Below are positions 1 through 6,019 of a stretch of DNA of 6,237 nucleotides, in pieces. The notes below the pieces were generated by a model. The model saw only the letters and a program-made list of their open reading frames with translations, was not told the DNA's origin and searched no databases. Position 1 is the first letter of the stretch. Each line of letters starts with the position of its first letter. The DNA is from CAZTLI01 sp964614375 (GTDB lineage: Bacteria; Chloroflexota; Anaerolineae; Aggregatilineales; Phototrophicaceae): NCBI GenBank assembly GCA_964614375.1, contig CAZTLI010000334.1:1-6237 (forward strand). The letters run 5' to 3'. The position numbers and the translations under genes were made by a program.

Positions 1-1685
1 GTTTTTTGCAGCGCGCGGTATTCGGTGGTCATCAATAGCAGGCGTTCATCGGGTCGCACAATGTCCGTAGGACGCTGCGGTGTGGGCAGCACATACCGTT
101 CCAACGGTAGTTCTTGGGTTAATTCGCCAGCAGGACGCAGCGTGGTGTGTAGATGTCCGCCGTCTGTTTGACCAATAATGGCAAGCATGGATTGTTCGCT
201 TTGTGTGCGACTTTCGACCACGCTCACAATCTGGCGCATCATATCCAGATTCACAACGGGAATGCCGCCCTGCGTTGTACTATCGAGATAATCGCCACCG
301 GATTGTGTAGTGGGTGTATACATTCGCAGCGGATTTTGTCCGACTTCGACTTCATGTGCGATTAACCCTAATCCTGAAGTTACGCTGCTAAAGGCGTCAA
401 TATCCCGCACTTTGTCGCGTCCGAAGCGTTCACACAGCATGTCAATAAAGACCGGAATCTGCGATGAACCGCCAGTCCGAATCACGACATCAATCTCGTG
501 GGATCGTAGCCCGGCCTCGTCAATTACTTCATCAAGTCTCGCTGCGATGGCCCGCACTTCCGGGCGAATGATTCGCTCGAACTCCCCGCGCGTGAGCGAG
601 TCGTTGACTTTAAATCCCGGTCCATCCAGGTTTAGCAGCGAGAGCGGATTGTTCGATACAGCCCGTTTGCCAGCTTCGGCGACATCATAGATTTTTAGTC
701 CATATTGACTGGTGATGAGATTGACGAGTGCATTGAGCTTGCGAGGCTGGTCGGCGGTTTTGGCAATTTCTTTGAGTGGATGGAGCGTGTCCGGTAGTTG
801 TAGGGCCAGTAAGTCCTGCCAGTTGGAAAACGCCTCGAAGTAGGTTTTCGGGATTGGCAAGTCTTGATCGCCATGATGATAGGACGTGCCTTCGCCAAAG
901 TGTTTGGGCAGCTTTGCGCGGACGATTTTCTGGTCAAATATATCGCCGGCTATGGGGATACCGCCGGTTCCCAGCACCTGCCGCGTCTTCGGATTGCCAA
1001 GCCGCATGATGCTGATGTCCAGTGTGCCGCCGCCGAAGTCAAAAATAAGGACATTTTGCTCATGGTCGATAGTCGTTTCATAGGCGTAGGCGGCGGCAAT
1101 CGGCTCATACTGCAAATAGACCCGTTTATATCCGGCACGAAAGACTGCCTGTAACATCCGTTCCTGTGCAAGCGCATTCTGTGTAGGGTCATCTGAATAA
1201 CGCACTGGACGACCCAGCACTATCGTGTCGAGCGTGGTTTGTAAAAAGGCTTCGGCACGTTTGCGGGTGACAAATAGGTACAGGGCGATAATGTCTTCAA
1301 GGAAGTAATATTCCTTGCCTACAACAGTGCCCAGATAGCGGGTGGAGGCCAGCCCGGTCTTGAATGAAAGGAACAGGCGTCCCGGTGCATAGATGTCTTT
1401 TTCGATATATACATCGCGGATGAATGTCCCGATTTCCGCGAACGTCATCTCAACCTCGCCAACGCGCACCCGTTCGAGTTTGAAGGGGCGGTTGAGGTTT
1501 TGCTCATAGTAGACATCTGTGGCGGCACGTCCAATATGGACGTTACGATCATTTGTAATATACAGAGCGGTGCGGGCGACGTGGGGATTGGCATTCGCCG
1601 GGTCGAGAGGGATGAGACGCAGTTGATCACCGTCAAACACTGCCATGCCCGAATTAGTAGTGCCAAAGTCCATACCGACAATCAT
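1..1685 (-). CDS. Hsp70-like ATPase, YegD type, with C-terminal extension (3' end outside window)
   Basis: Read directly on the minus strand, this frame is open for 561 codons from an ATG at 1685 to the window edge, with no stop or frameshift. The actin/Hsp70 ATPase signatures occur in order: phosphate-1 DFGTTNSG (residues 6-13), GRPV (158-161), YEPIAAAYAYE (193-203), phosphate-2 FDFGGGTLD (215-223), TGGIPIAGDIFD (240-251) and the adenosine-loop motif VIRTGGSSQIP (401-411). These match the Hsp70 nucleotide-binding domain and most resemble the YegD branch, where the protein ends soon after the motif seen here as SSVTSGLG (433-440). Instead of a DnaK substrate-binding domain, a further 116 or more residues of unrecognised sequence follow. 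The start is supported by AAAGGA nine bases upstream and a promoter. It probably hydrolyses ATP in the cytoplasm as a chaperone-like protein; its clients are unknown. No DnaJ or GrpE gene is in view, and a distinct function beyond the Hsp70 fold cannot be assigned. Confidence 0.88.
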   Translation of the reverse strand, partial: MIVGMDFGTTNSGMAVFDGDQLRLIPLDPANANPHVARTALYITNDRNVHIGRAATDVYYEQNLNRPFKLERVRVGEVEMTFAEIGTFIRDVYIEKDIYAPGRLFLSFKTGLASTRYLGTVVGKEYYFLEDIIALYLFVTRKRAEAFLQTTLDTIVLGRPVRYSDDPTQNALAQERMLQAVFRAGYKRVYLQYEPIAAAYAYETTIDHEQNVLIFDFGGGTLDISIMRLGNPKTRQVLGTGGIPIAGDIFDQKIVRAKLPKHFGEGTSYHHGDQDLPIPKTYFEAFSNWQDLLALQLPDTLHPLKEIAKTADQPRKLNALVNLITSQYGLKIYDVAEAGKRAVSNNPLSLLNLDGPGFKVNDSLTRGEFERIIRPEVRAIAARLDEVIDEAGLRSHEIDVVIRTGGSSQIPVFIDMLCERFGRDKVRDIDAFSSVTSGLGLIAHEVEVGQNPLRMYTPTTQSGGDYLDSTTQGGIPVVNLDMMRQIVSVVESRTQSEQSMLAIIGQTDGGHLHTTLRPAGELTQELPLERYVLPTPQRPTDIVRPDERLLLMTTEYRALQK

Positions 1686-1701
1686 AACCGTTTGTCCTTT
1701 G
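1686..1701 (-). promoter_or_regulatory. Ribosome binding site of the Hsp70-like gene
   Basis: On the minus strand the sequence CAAAGGA, with AAAGGA at 1700-1695, lies nine bases before the ATG at 1685. This is a good Shine-Dalgarno match and fixes that ATG as the start: the downstream Met at codon 5 has no comparable signal, and using it would cut into the first beta strand before the phosphate-1 loop. Confidence 0.7.
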
Positions 1702-1728
1702 GTGTATGTGGTAATTTGGGGACGGAAC

Positions 1729-1757
1729 AGTGTACAGCAGTCAATTACAGTTGACAA
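1729..1757 (-). promoter_or_regulatory. Predicted sigma-70-type promoter for the Hsp70-like gene
   Basis: On the minus strand TTGTCA (1757-1752, five of six to consensus) is followed after exactly 17 bases by TACACT (1734-1729, four of six). This predicts a transcript start near 1722 and a leader of about 37 bases. A small inverted repeat, GTCAA-N6-TTGAC at 1740-1755, overlaps the -35 and spacer and could be an operator, although five-base arms are weak evidence. No CIRCE/HrcA heat-shock element was seen. Confidence 0.5.
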
Positions 1758-1801
1758 GGGTTCATGTAGGAGTAAAACGATGCAAATGGATGCTTTAGAA
1801 G

Positions 1802-1833
1802 CAAAAACGGCGCGAACAGTCCCGTCACGCCGT
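1802..1833 (-). terminator. Rho-independent terminator after the zinc metallopeptidase gene
   Basis: On the minus strand ACGGCGTGA (1833-1825) pairs with TTCGCGCCGT (1815-1807, one T·G wobble), giving a 9-bp GC-rich stem with a 9-base loop, followed at once by a T-run (five Ts counting the last stem base). It lies 25 bases beyond the peptidase stop codon and upstream of the Hsp70 promoter, so it separates the two units. There is no T-run on the other side, so it should work only in this orientation. Confidence 0.7.
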
Positions 1834-1857
1834 CGGAGGTTTAATTTTAGAAATGGT

Positions 1858-2532
1858 TTATCGTCTTCGCATCGTCACATAGCGCAGCCAGACCGCCAGT
1901 GACATCACCAGTCCCGCGAAATAGGTCATGCCTGCCGCGAATAAGACTCGTTTCGCCCCGCTGATGTCTTCCTGAAACTTCAGAAATCCGCCTTCTTCTA
2001 ACAGTCGTAGACCGCGTTTGCTGGCATCAATCTCGACAGGTAGGGTGAAGCCCATTGCAATGACGGTTAGCGTAAACAGGGCAATACCGAGGATAACCAG
2101 AAATTCCTGCTGCGATGCTATCCCACCTAGAATTAGGCCATAGGAGATGGGTGGAATAATCTGGCTGAATGGCGCGAGTATCATGTGCAGGGCGATAAGC
2201 TGCCCGCCTTCCTCGTGCTGCTGGGCGTGACCAAGTTCGTGTGCCGCAACTGCCATCGCCGCTACTGAGGCCGTATCTGCGAATTGTTTCGTGAGACGAA
2301 CGGTGTGTGAACCGGGGTCATAATGGTCTGCACCGCCTTTTTCAATGGCTTCATATTGGGCTTTCAAGCCGCTGGATTGCACCAATTTTTCAGTCACTTC
2401 TAGTCCCGTCAATCCGGCACTATTGGCAATTTCATTCCACTTGCGGAAAGTGTAGAGCATAAACAGGTGCGCGCCCAAAGCGGTAACGATTGAAATAACA
2501 AAGAATGCGGTAACGAGGAATCCGAGCATCAT
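1858..2532 (-). CDS. Membrane-embedded neutral zinc metallopeptidase, YugP family
   Basis: The 224-residue protein has an N-terminal membrane helix (about 4-27), a soluble segment, the zinc-protease motif HELGH (98-102, inside AAHELGHAQQ), then hydrophobic stretches at about 112-138, 143-163 and 195-216. The HExxH histidines are expected to bind zinc and Glu99 to be the catalytic base. The downstream PVEIDASKR segment (165-173) is conserved in the YugP/Zn_peptidase_2 family (PF04298) and probably supplies the third ligand through Glu167. Length and layout are normal for that family, whose substrates are unknown; it is presumably an inner-membrane protease. Two adjacent ATGs (2532 and 2529) are possible starts. 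AAGGG sits four bases before the first and seven before the second, so the second may be used. It has its own predicted promoter and terminator and appears to be a monocistronic unit, although readthrough from panC is possible. Confidence 0.88.
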   Translation of the reverse strand: MMLGFLVTAFFVISIVTALGAHLFMLYTFRKWNEIANSAGLTGLEVTEKLVQSSGLKAQYEAIEKGGADHYDPGSHTVRLTKQFADTASVAAMAVAAHELGHAQQHEEGGQLIALHMILAPFSQIIPPISYGLILGGIASQQEFLVILGIALFTLTVIAMGFTLPVEIDASKRGLRLLEEGGFLKFQEDISGAKRVLFAAGMTYFAGLVMSLAVWLRYVTMRRR

Positions 2533-2561
2533 TTAGCCCTTATCTATCGCCAGATAGTAAC

Positions 2562-2591
2562 AGTATAGCATGTTTGCGCCAGCTATTGTCC
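2562..2591 (-). promoter_or_regulatory. Predicted extended -10 promoter for the metallopeptidase gene
   Basis: On the minus strand TGCTATACT (2570-2562) combines a TATACT -10 box (five of six) with the TGn extension. A weak GGACA -35 half-match lies at 2591-2587 at a longer than ideal spacing, which extended -10 promoters tolerate. The predicted transcript start is near 2554, about 22 bases before the gene. A short hairpin, CTATC-N4-GATAG at 2557-2544, would sit at the very 5' end of the RNA. No terminator follows panC, so upstream readthrough may add to expression. Confidence 0.5.
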
Positions 2592-2612
2592 TACGGTTGT
2601 GCAGCGATATTA

Positions 2613-3494
2613 TTAGATGCCCAATGCCGATGTTGCGCCATCACGGGTATTGAGATGATAGGGCAGCAGACAATTATCCAGTAGCCGCACAGTGCCAATT
2701 CGCACAGTGGTTGAGAGCAGCACAGGTTCTTCGCCCAATTTATCGACATGAGCCAGTGTTCTGGCGTCGTTGATGGCGATGAAATCGGGTGTGGCCTGGG
2801 GTTCGTTGTTCAAGATTGCCTCTACTGTTGCGATCAAATGACTGGCATTACGCTCACCATCCTTATACGCATCAGCAGCGGTTTTCAGCGCGCGGTGAAT
2901 AACGGGCGCGGCCTTACGCTGTTCTGGTGTCAGATAAACATTGCGCGAACTCATTGCAAGTCCGTCCGCTTCGCGCAAAATTGGGCAAATGACGACATTG
3001 AGTGGAAAGTTCAAATCGCGCACCATTTGGCGGATGACAACGACTTGCTGCGCGTCCTTCTGCCCAAAGTAGGCAGTGTCTGGTTGCGTCAGATTGAACA
3101 GCTTACTCACAATCGTCGCCACGCCGCGAAAATGACCCGGACGCTGTGCGCCTTCAAGTCCCTGTGACACTTGCTCGACCGTGACGTAGGTCTGGAAACC
3201 GGGGGGATACATCATTTCAGGGGTAGGTGTGAATACGAGATGAACACCTGCGGCTTCAAATTTGGCGAGGTCGCCCGGCAAGTCGCGTGGGTAGGCGGCG
3301 AGATCTTCATTTGGTGCGAATTGTGTTGGATTGACGAAAATCGTCGCAATCACGGAGTCGTTATCGTCGCACGCTGCCGCGACCAATGATAAATGCCCAT
3401 CGTGCAGCGCGCCCATCGTCGGCACAAGCCCAACACCACCCTTCAAGCGCGGTCGCGCTGCTCGTAATGCGTCTATGCTATCGACCACTTCCAC
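2613..3494 (-). CDS. panC: Pantothenate synthetase (pantoate--beta-alanine ligase)
   Basis: PanC joins pantoate and beta-alanine using ATP, through a pantoyl-adenylate, to make pantothenate, the CoA precursor, in the cytoplasm. The 293-residue protein carries all family signatures: PTMGALHDGH (25-34, the HIGH-like ATP motif with His31 and His34), FVNPTQF (53-59, with Asn55 and Gln58 at the pantoate site), RPGHFRGV (118-125), GQKD (144-147, with Lys146) and SSRN (182-185, the KMSKS-like loop). Catalytic residues known from the Mycobacterium enzyme all appear present. It is about ten residues longer than E. coli PanC because of a C-terminal tail. The start is GTG at 3494: AGGA lies nine bases upstream, overlapping the end of panB, and the first strand aligns with the E. 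coli protein from there. It lies six bases after panB, so the two are surely cotranscribed. Confidence 0.97.
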   Translation of the reverse strand: MEVVDSIDALRAARPRLKGGVGLVPTMGALHDGHLSLVAAACDDNDSVIATIFVNPTQFAPNEDLAAYPRDLPGDLAKFEAAGVHLVFTPTPEMMYPPGFQTYVTVEQVSQGLEGAQRPGHFRGVATIVSKLFNLTQPDTAYFGQKDAQQVVVIRQMVRDLNFPLNVVICPILREADGLAMSSRNVYLTPEQRKAAPVIHRALKTAADAYKDGERNASHLIATVEAILNNEPQATPDFIAINDARTLAHVDKLGEEPVLLSTTVRIGTVRLLDNCLLPYHLNTRDGATSALGI

Positions 3495-3500
3495 AGTTTA

Positions 3501-4340
3501 TTATCCTGCTTCTGCCAGAAGCTGCTGTATCACTTCGTCACTCATCGAAAAGCTGTTGGCATCAGTCGGGAACTTGTCGGCCTGGACTGCTTCAACAAAT
3601 TCTGTGACTGCTGTTCGCATCATGTCGCCGATTTTTGCAAATTGTGTCGTATGTTTAGGGACAAATGCCTCAAACAGCGCCAGTATGTCATGGAAGACCT
3701 GTACCTGTCCGTCGCAGTGAATGCCCGCGCCAATGCCGATGGTGGGAATATGCAGTCGTTCGGTAATTATCCGGGTCAATTGCAGCGGCACGAGTTCGAG
3801 CACAACGGCAAATGCGCCCGCGTCCTGCACGGCTTCGGCATCGCGAATGAGCTGGCGCGCGGCTTCGAGATGCCGTCCCTGCACACGAAAACCCCCAAAT
3901 TGATTAACACTCTGGGGAGTGAGACCAATATGGGCCATGACGGGAATGCCTGATTGCACAATTCGGGCAATCGTTGGGGCCATAAATTCGCCACCTTCGA
4001 GTTTGACGCAGCCAACACCTGCCTCTTGCATCAAACGTCCCGCATTTTGCAGGGCTTGTTCGGCGTTGATGTGATAACTCATAAAGGGCATGTCCCCAAC
4101 GATAAGCGGTGTTTTGGTGACACGCACCACGATTTCACTGTGATAAATCATATGCTCAAGCGTGACGGGGATGGTTGAATCATGACCCTGTACGACCATG
4201 CCCAGCGTATCGCCGACCAATATCATGGGCACATTTGCTGCCTCTGCTACACGTCCACTAATCGCATCATAAGCCGTGAGCATCGGGATGCGTTTGCCCT
4301 CATCCTTCATCTTCTGGATGTCGCGTATGGTTAATCGCAT
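3501..4340 (-). CDS. panB: 3-methyl-2-oxobutanoate hydroxymethyltransferase
   Basis: PanB transfers a one-carbon unit from methylene-tetrahydrofolate to alpha-ketoisovalerate, giving ketopantoate, the first committed step to pantothenate. The 279-residue TIM-barrel protein shows TAYD (22-25), LVGDTLGM (41-48, with metal ligand Asp44), QGHDST (51-56), GDMPF (82-86, with Asp83), KLEGG (113-117, with Glu115), HIGLTPQS (137-144), the catalytic Glu182 in LELVP, and GIGAG (202-206). Thr45 replaces the Ser of E. coli, a conservative change. An in-frame ATG at 4349 would add three residues, but the ATG at 4340 is preferred: AGGA stands eight bases before it, whereas for 4349 the AGG touches the start codon. 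With this start the gene overlaps the preceding DUF2520 gene by 41 bases, implying translational coupling. A C-terminal tail of about 15 residues extends past the E. coli end. Confidence 0.96.
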   Translation of the reverse strand: MRLTIRDIQKMKDEGKRIPMLTAYDAISGRVAEAANVPMILVGDTLGMVVQGHDSTIPVTLEHMIYHSEIVVRVTKTPLIVGDMPFMSYHINAEQALQNAGRLMQEAGVGCVKLEGGEFMAPTIARIVQSGIPVMAHIGLTPQSVNQFGGFRVQGRHLEAARQLIRDAEAVQDAGAFAVVLELVPLQLTRIITERLHIPTIGIGAGIHCDGQVQVFHDILALFEAFVPKHTTQFAKIGDMMRTAVTEFVEAVQADKFPTDANSFSMSDEVIQQLLAEAG

Positions 4341-5223
4341 GTTCTTCATCCTGTTGTAAGACTGCTTCTATTTCATCAGTGGGAATACCGCGCTCAATCA
4401 ACATACCATAGGATTGTCGCGCCAGCATTTTATACAACTGTGCAATGTCATCTGGCAGCGCATTTAAATGCGTTTCGATTGTCCCGATGTCTTCACGTAC
4501 CAGTGGCCCGGTAAGTGCATCTGGTACGCCCTGTGCGACTAGATTATCAGCGGTAGCGCGCAGAAGGGCATTGAGCGCATTGTGTGAAATCCGACGATTC
4601 GCGCCAATACTTTCGAGCAAGCGCGCGGCGATGGCATACAAAGATACCGTATAATTACTCGCAATCACCAGCGCGGCATGATATAGCCCTTTTCCACCCG
4701 GTGGTATCATAATTGTTTCCCCGTTAAGTGCTGTGATAACGCCTTTCAACCAGTCTATGAGCTGTGGTTCTGTCGCATCCAGCGCAAAGGTCGCGCCCGG
4801 TAGTGTGGCAATCGCACGCTCTACATCGGAGAAAGGAAAGGCCGGATGCAAGCCTCCGACCATCGCCCCTTCTTCCTTGAGATGTGCTAGCACACCCGCA
4901 TCATGTGCCCCCGAAGTATGGATAATCGCTTTGCCATTCACATTACAACACAGCGATTCGGCGACGATTTCGATTGCGTCATCGGGCACCGCTAATATCG
5001 TGAGTTGGGCGTGGTCGATCACTGCTGCGTGCGTATCTACGGCGATGGCCTCTACCTTGCGCGCCAACTGGGCAGCGTGGGCGGGTGTACGACTGTGTAC
5101 GGCTGCAATCGTGTACCCCTGATTATAAAGTAATCGAGCGAGTGTTCGGCCAACTTTGCCAGCCCCGATTATTCCCAGTATAGGTCGTTCATCCTGCTTT
5201 TGCTCAGGCACAAGTGAGTCCAT
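4300..5223 (-). CDS. Rossmann-like / DUF2520 dehydrogenase-like protein (candidate ketopantoate reductase)
   Basis: The 307-residue protein starts with a dinucleotide-binding fold, GIIGAGKVG (17-25, GxGxxG), followed by basic HSR (43-45) where NADP-preferring enzymes often hold the phosphate. Further DUF2520-family marks are ILAVPDDAI (76-84), IHTSGAHDAGVL (101-112), GGLHPAFPFSD (123-133), KGLYHAALVIASNY (178-191) and the all-helical C-terminal part with ALTGPLVREDIGTIETHL (236-253). The layout resembles 6-phosphogluconate dehydrogenase-like enzymes such as ProC and ketopantoate reductase. The family has no settled function, but its position directly before panB and panC, with a 41-base overlap, suggests the missing reduction of ketopantoate to pantoate (inference). 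The ATG at 5223, one base after the upstream stop, is chosen because the conserved fold begins soon after it. The open frame continues upstream for 91 codons, but that part is a shadow of the neighbouring gene. No clear Shine-Dalgarno is present, so coupling is likely. Confidence 0.88.
   Translation of the reverse strand: MDSLVPEQKQDERPILGIIGAGKVGRTLARLLYNQGYTIAAVHSRTPAHAAQLARKVEAIAVDTHAAVIDHAQLTILAVPDDAIEIVAESLCCNVNGKAIIHTSGAHDAGVLAHLKEEGAMVGGLHPAFPFSDVERAIATLPGATFALDATEPQLIDWLKGVITALNGETIMIPPGGKGLYHAALVIASNYTVSLYAIAARLLESIGANRRISHNALNALLRATADNLVAQGVPDALTGPLVREDIGTIETHLNALPDDIAQLYKMLARQSYGMLIERGIPTDEIEAVLQQDEEHAINHTRHPEDEG
4341..4352 (-). promoter_or_regulatory. panB: Ribosome binding site deciding the panB start
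   Basis: On the minus strand CAGGATGAAGAAC precedes the ATG at 4340. AGGA is eight bases upstream, a normal Shine-Dalgarno distance, and contains part of the alternative ATG at 4349. The site lies inside the coding sequence of the upstream gene, so ribosomes finishing that gene pass over it. Confidence 0.55.
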
Positions 5224-5224
5224 T

Positions 5225-6019
5225 CTATTGTTGCGTAATAGGTGTAGGCGTCGGCGGCGGTTCGATAATATTGATGTTGACCATGCAGGATGCGCGCAGG
5301 GTCTGGGTAATGTCGAACACGGCCAGGCGGAATTCGTAAGCGCCGGGTTCAAATGGGGCGGGATTGAATTGATAGAGTTCGGCAGTTTCTGTAATCGGAT
5401 TTTGCCGCGTATCCAGCACGATATAGCTGCCCAGGGTGCCGGGTCCGCGAATCTCGATTTTATAGAAAGCAAAATTGTCCGCAAAGGCTGTCCCACGCAC
5501 CGGAATCACCTGAAATACGTTCAATCCATTGACAGGAATTTCCAGTGTCGCACCCGGTTCATCACAACCCACACTGGGGGGGGGATTGGGGACAATCGTG
5601 CCGACAGGTGTTGGCGTTAGGGTTGGTGTGGCTTGAATGATGGTTTCTTCTTCGCCTATGGGTGGCACAGGGGCAATATCAACAGGTTGCGGGGCGGCGG
5701 GCGTGAATGTGGCGTATTCCCCGTCTTCAATTTCGTTGGTATTGATCACCGCCACCTCTGCGGGTTGAATGTTTCGGATAGTGGGTGCGACTTGCAATTG
5801 AATGCCTAGAACGATGAGGATGAACTCAAATAAGAGAATGATGGTGGTGAGCAGATTGCCTTGTCGATTACGCGATAAATCACGTTCCAACTCAAAGCGT
5901 GTCGCGCGATACTCACGCCGCACAACCAGGAGTTTGCGTCCATTCCACAGGATGCCCACAAGGCAGAGGATAAAAATGCCCGGTGATAACTGCTCAATCA
6001 AAAAAATGATCGTGGTCAT
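5225..6019 (-). CDS. Two-helix membrane protein with Thr/Pro linker and C-terminal Ig-like domain
   Basis: No characterised family is recognised. The 264 residues contain a first membrane helix (about 4-25), a basic charged loop rich in Arg (27-53), a second helix (about 56-77), a low-complexity Pro/Thr/Glu linker with TPTLTPTP (131-138), and a beta-rich domain at about 157-252. That domain (GATLEIPVNG, PVRGTAF, FYKIEI, GAYEFRLAVFD) reads like an Ig/fibronectin-type sandwich common at the ends of Chloroflexota envelope proteins. Cys152 and Cys245 flank it and could form a disulfide. A TPTP-containing tail follows. Both termini are probably outside and the loop inside (positive-inside rule). 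The ATG at 6019 overlaps the stop of the phosphorylase gene in ATGA, and no Shine-Dalgarno is seen, so translation is likely coupled. A sensing, anchoring or cell-wall role is possible, but none is shown by the sequence. Confidence 0.75.
   Translation of the reverse strand: MTTIIFLIEQLSPGIFILCLVGILWNGRKLLVVRREYRATRFELERDLSRNRQGNLLTTIILLFEFILIVLGIQLQVAPTIRNIQPAEVAVINTNEIEDGEYATFTPAAPQPVDIAPVPPIGEEETIIQATPTLTPTPVGTIVPNPPPSVGCDEPGATLEIPVNGLNVFQVIPVRGTAFADNFAFYKIEIRGPGTLGSYIVLDTRQNPITETAELYQFNPAPFEPGAYEFRLAVFDITQTLRASCMVNINIIEPPPTPTPITQQ

Noticed and set aside
310..690. A 126-codon plus-strand ORF opposite the Hsp70-like gene
   Set aside because: It is Ser/Arg-rich with no recognisable motif and is fully antisense to a conserved ATPase domain, so it is a shadow frame.
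1445..1681. A 78-codon minus-strand ORF inside the start of the Hsp70-like gene
   Set aside because: It is an alternative frame; the overlapping frame encodes DFGTTNSG and the rest of the ATPase motifs, and it stays open for 561 codons.
2533..2612. Possible terminator after panC
   Set aside because: No stable hairpin followed by a T-run was found in these 80 bases; only promoter-like sequence and a small 5-bp hairpin are present.
3331..3720. A 129-codon plus-strand ORF spanning the panC start and panB end
   Set aside because: It runs antisense through two clearly identified enzymes and shows no domain or ribosome-binding signal.
4733..5122. A 129-codon plus-strand ORF opposite the DUF2520 gene
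   Set aside because: It has the Ser/Ala-rich composition typical of an antisense frame, and the minus strand carries conserved family motifs throughout.
5224..5496. In-frame N-terminal extension of 91 codons on the DUF2520 gene, starting at an ATG at 5496
   Set aside because: It overlaps the Ig-domain gene entirely, its composition is unlike a protein domain, and the Rossmann motif begins right after the ATG at 5223, as is usual for the family.
5590..5640. G/T-rich, repeat-like stretch that might be taken for a simple repeat or regulatory element
   Set aside because: It is explained by the codons of the Thr/Pro linker in the membrane protein.
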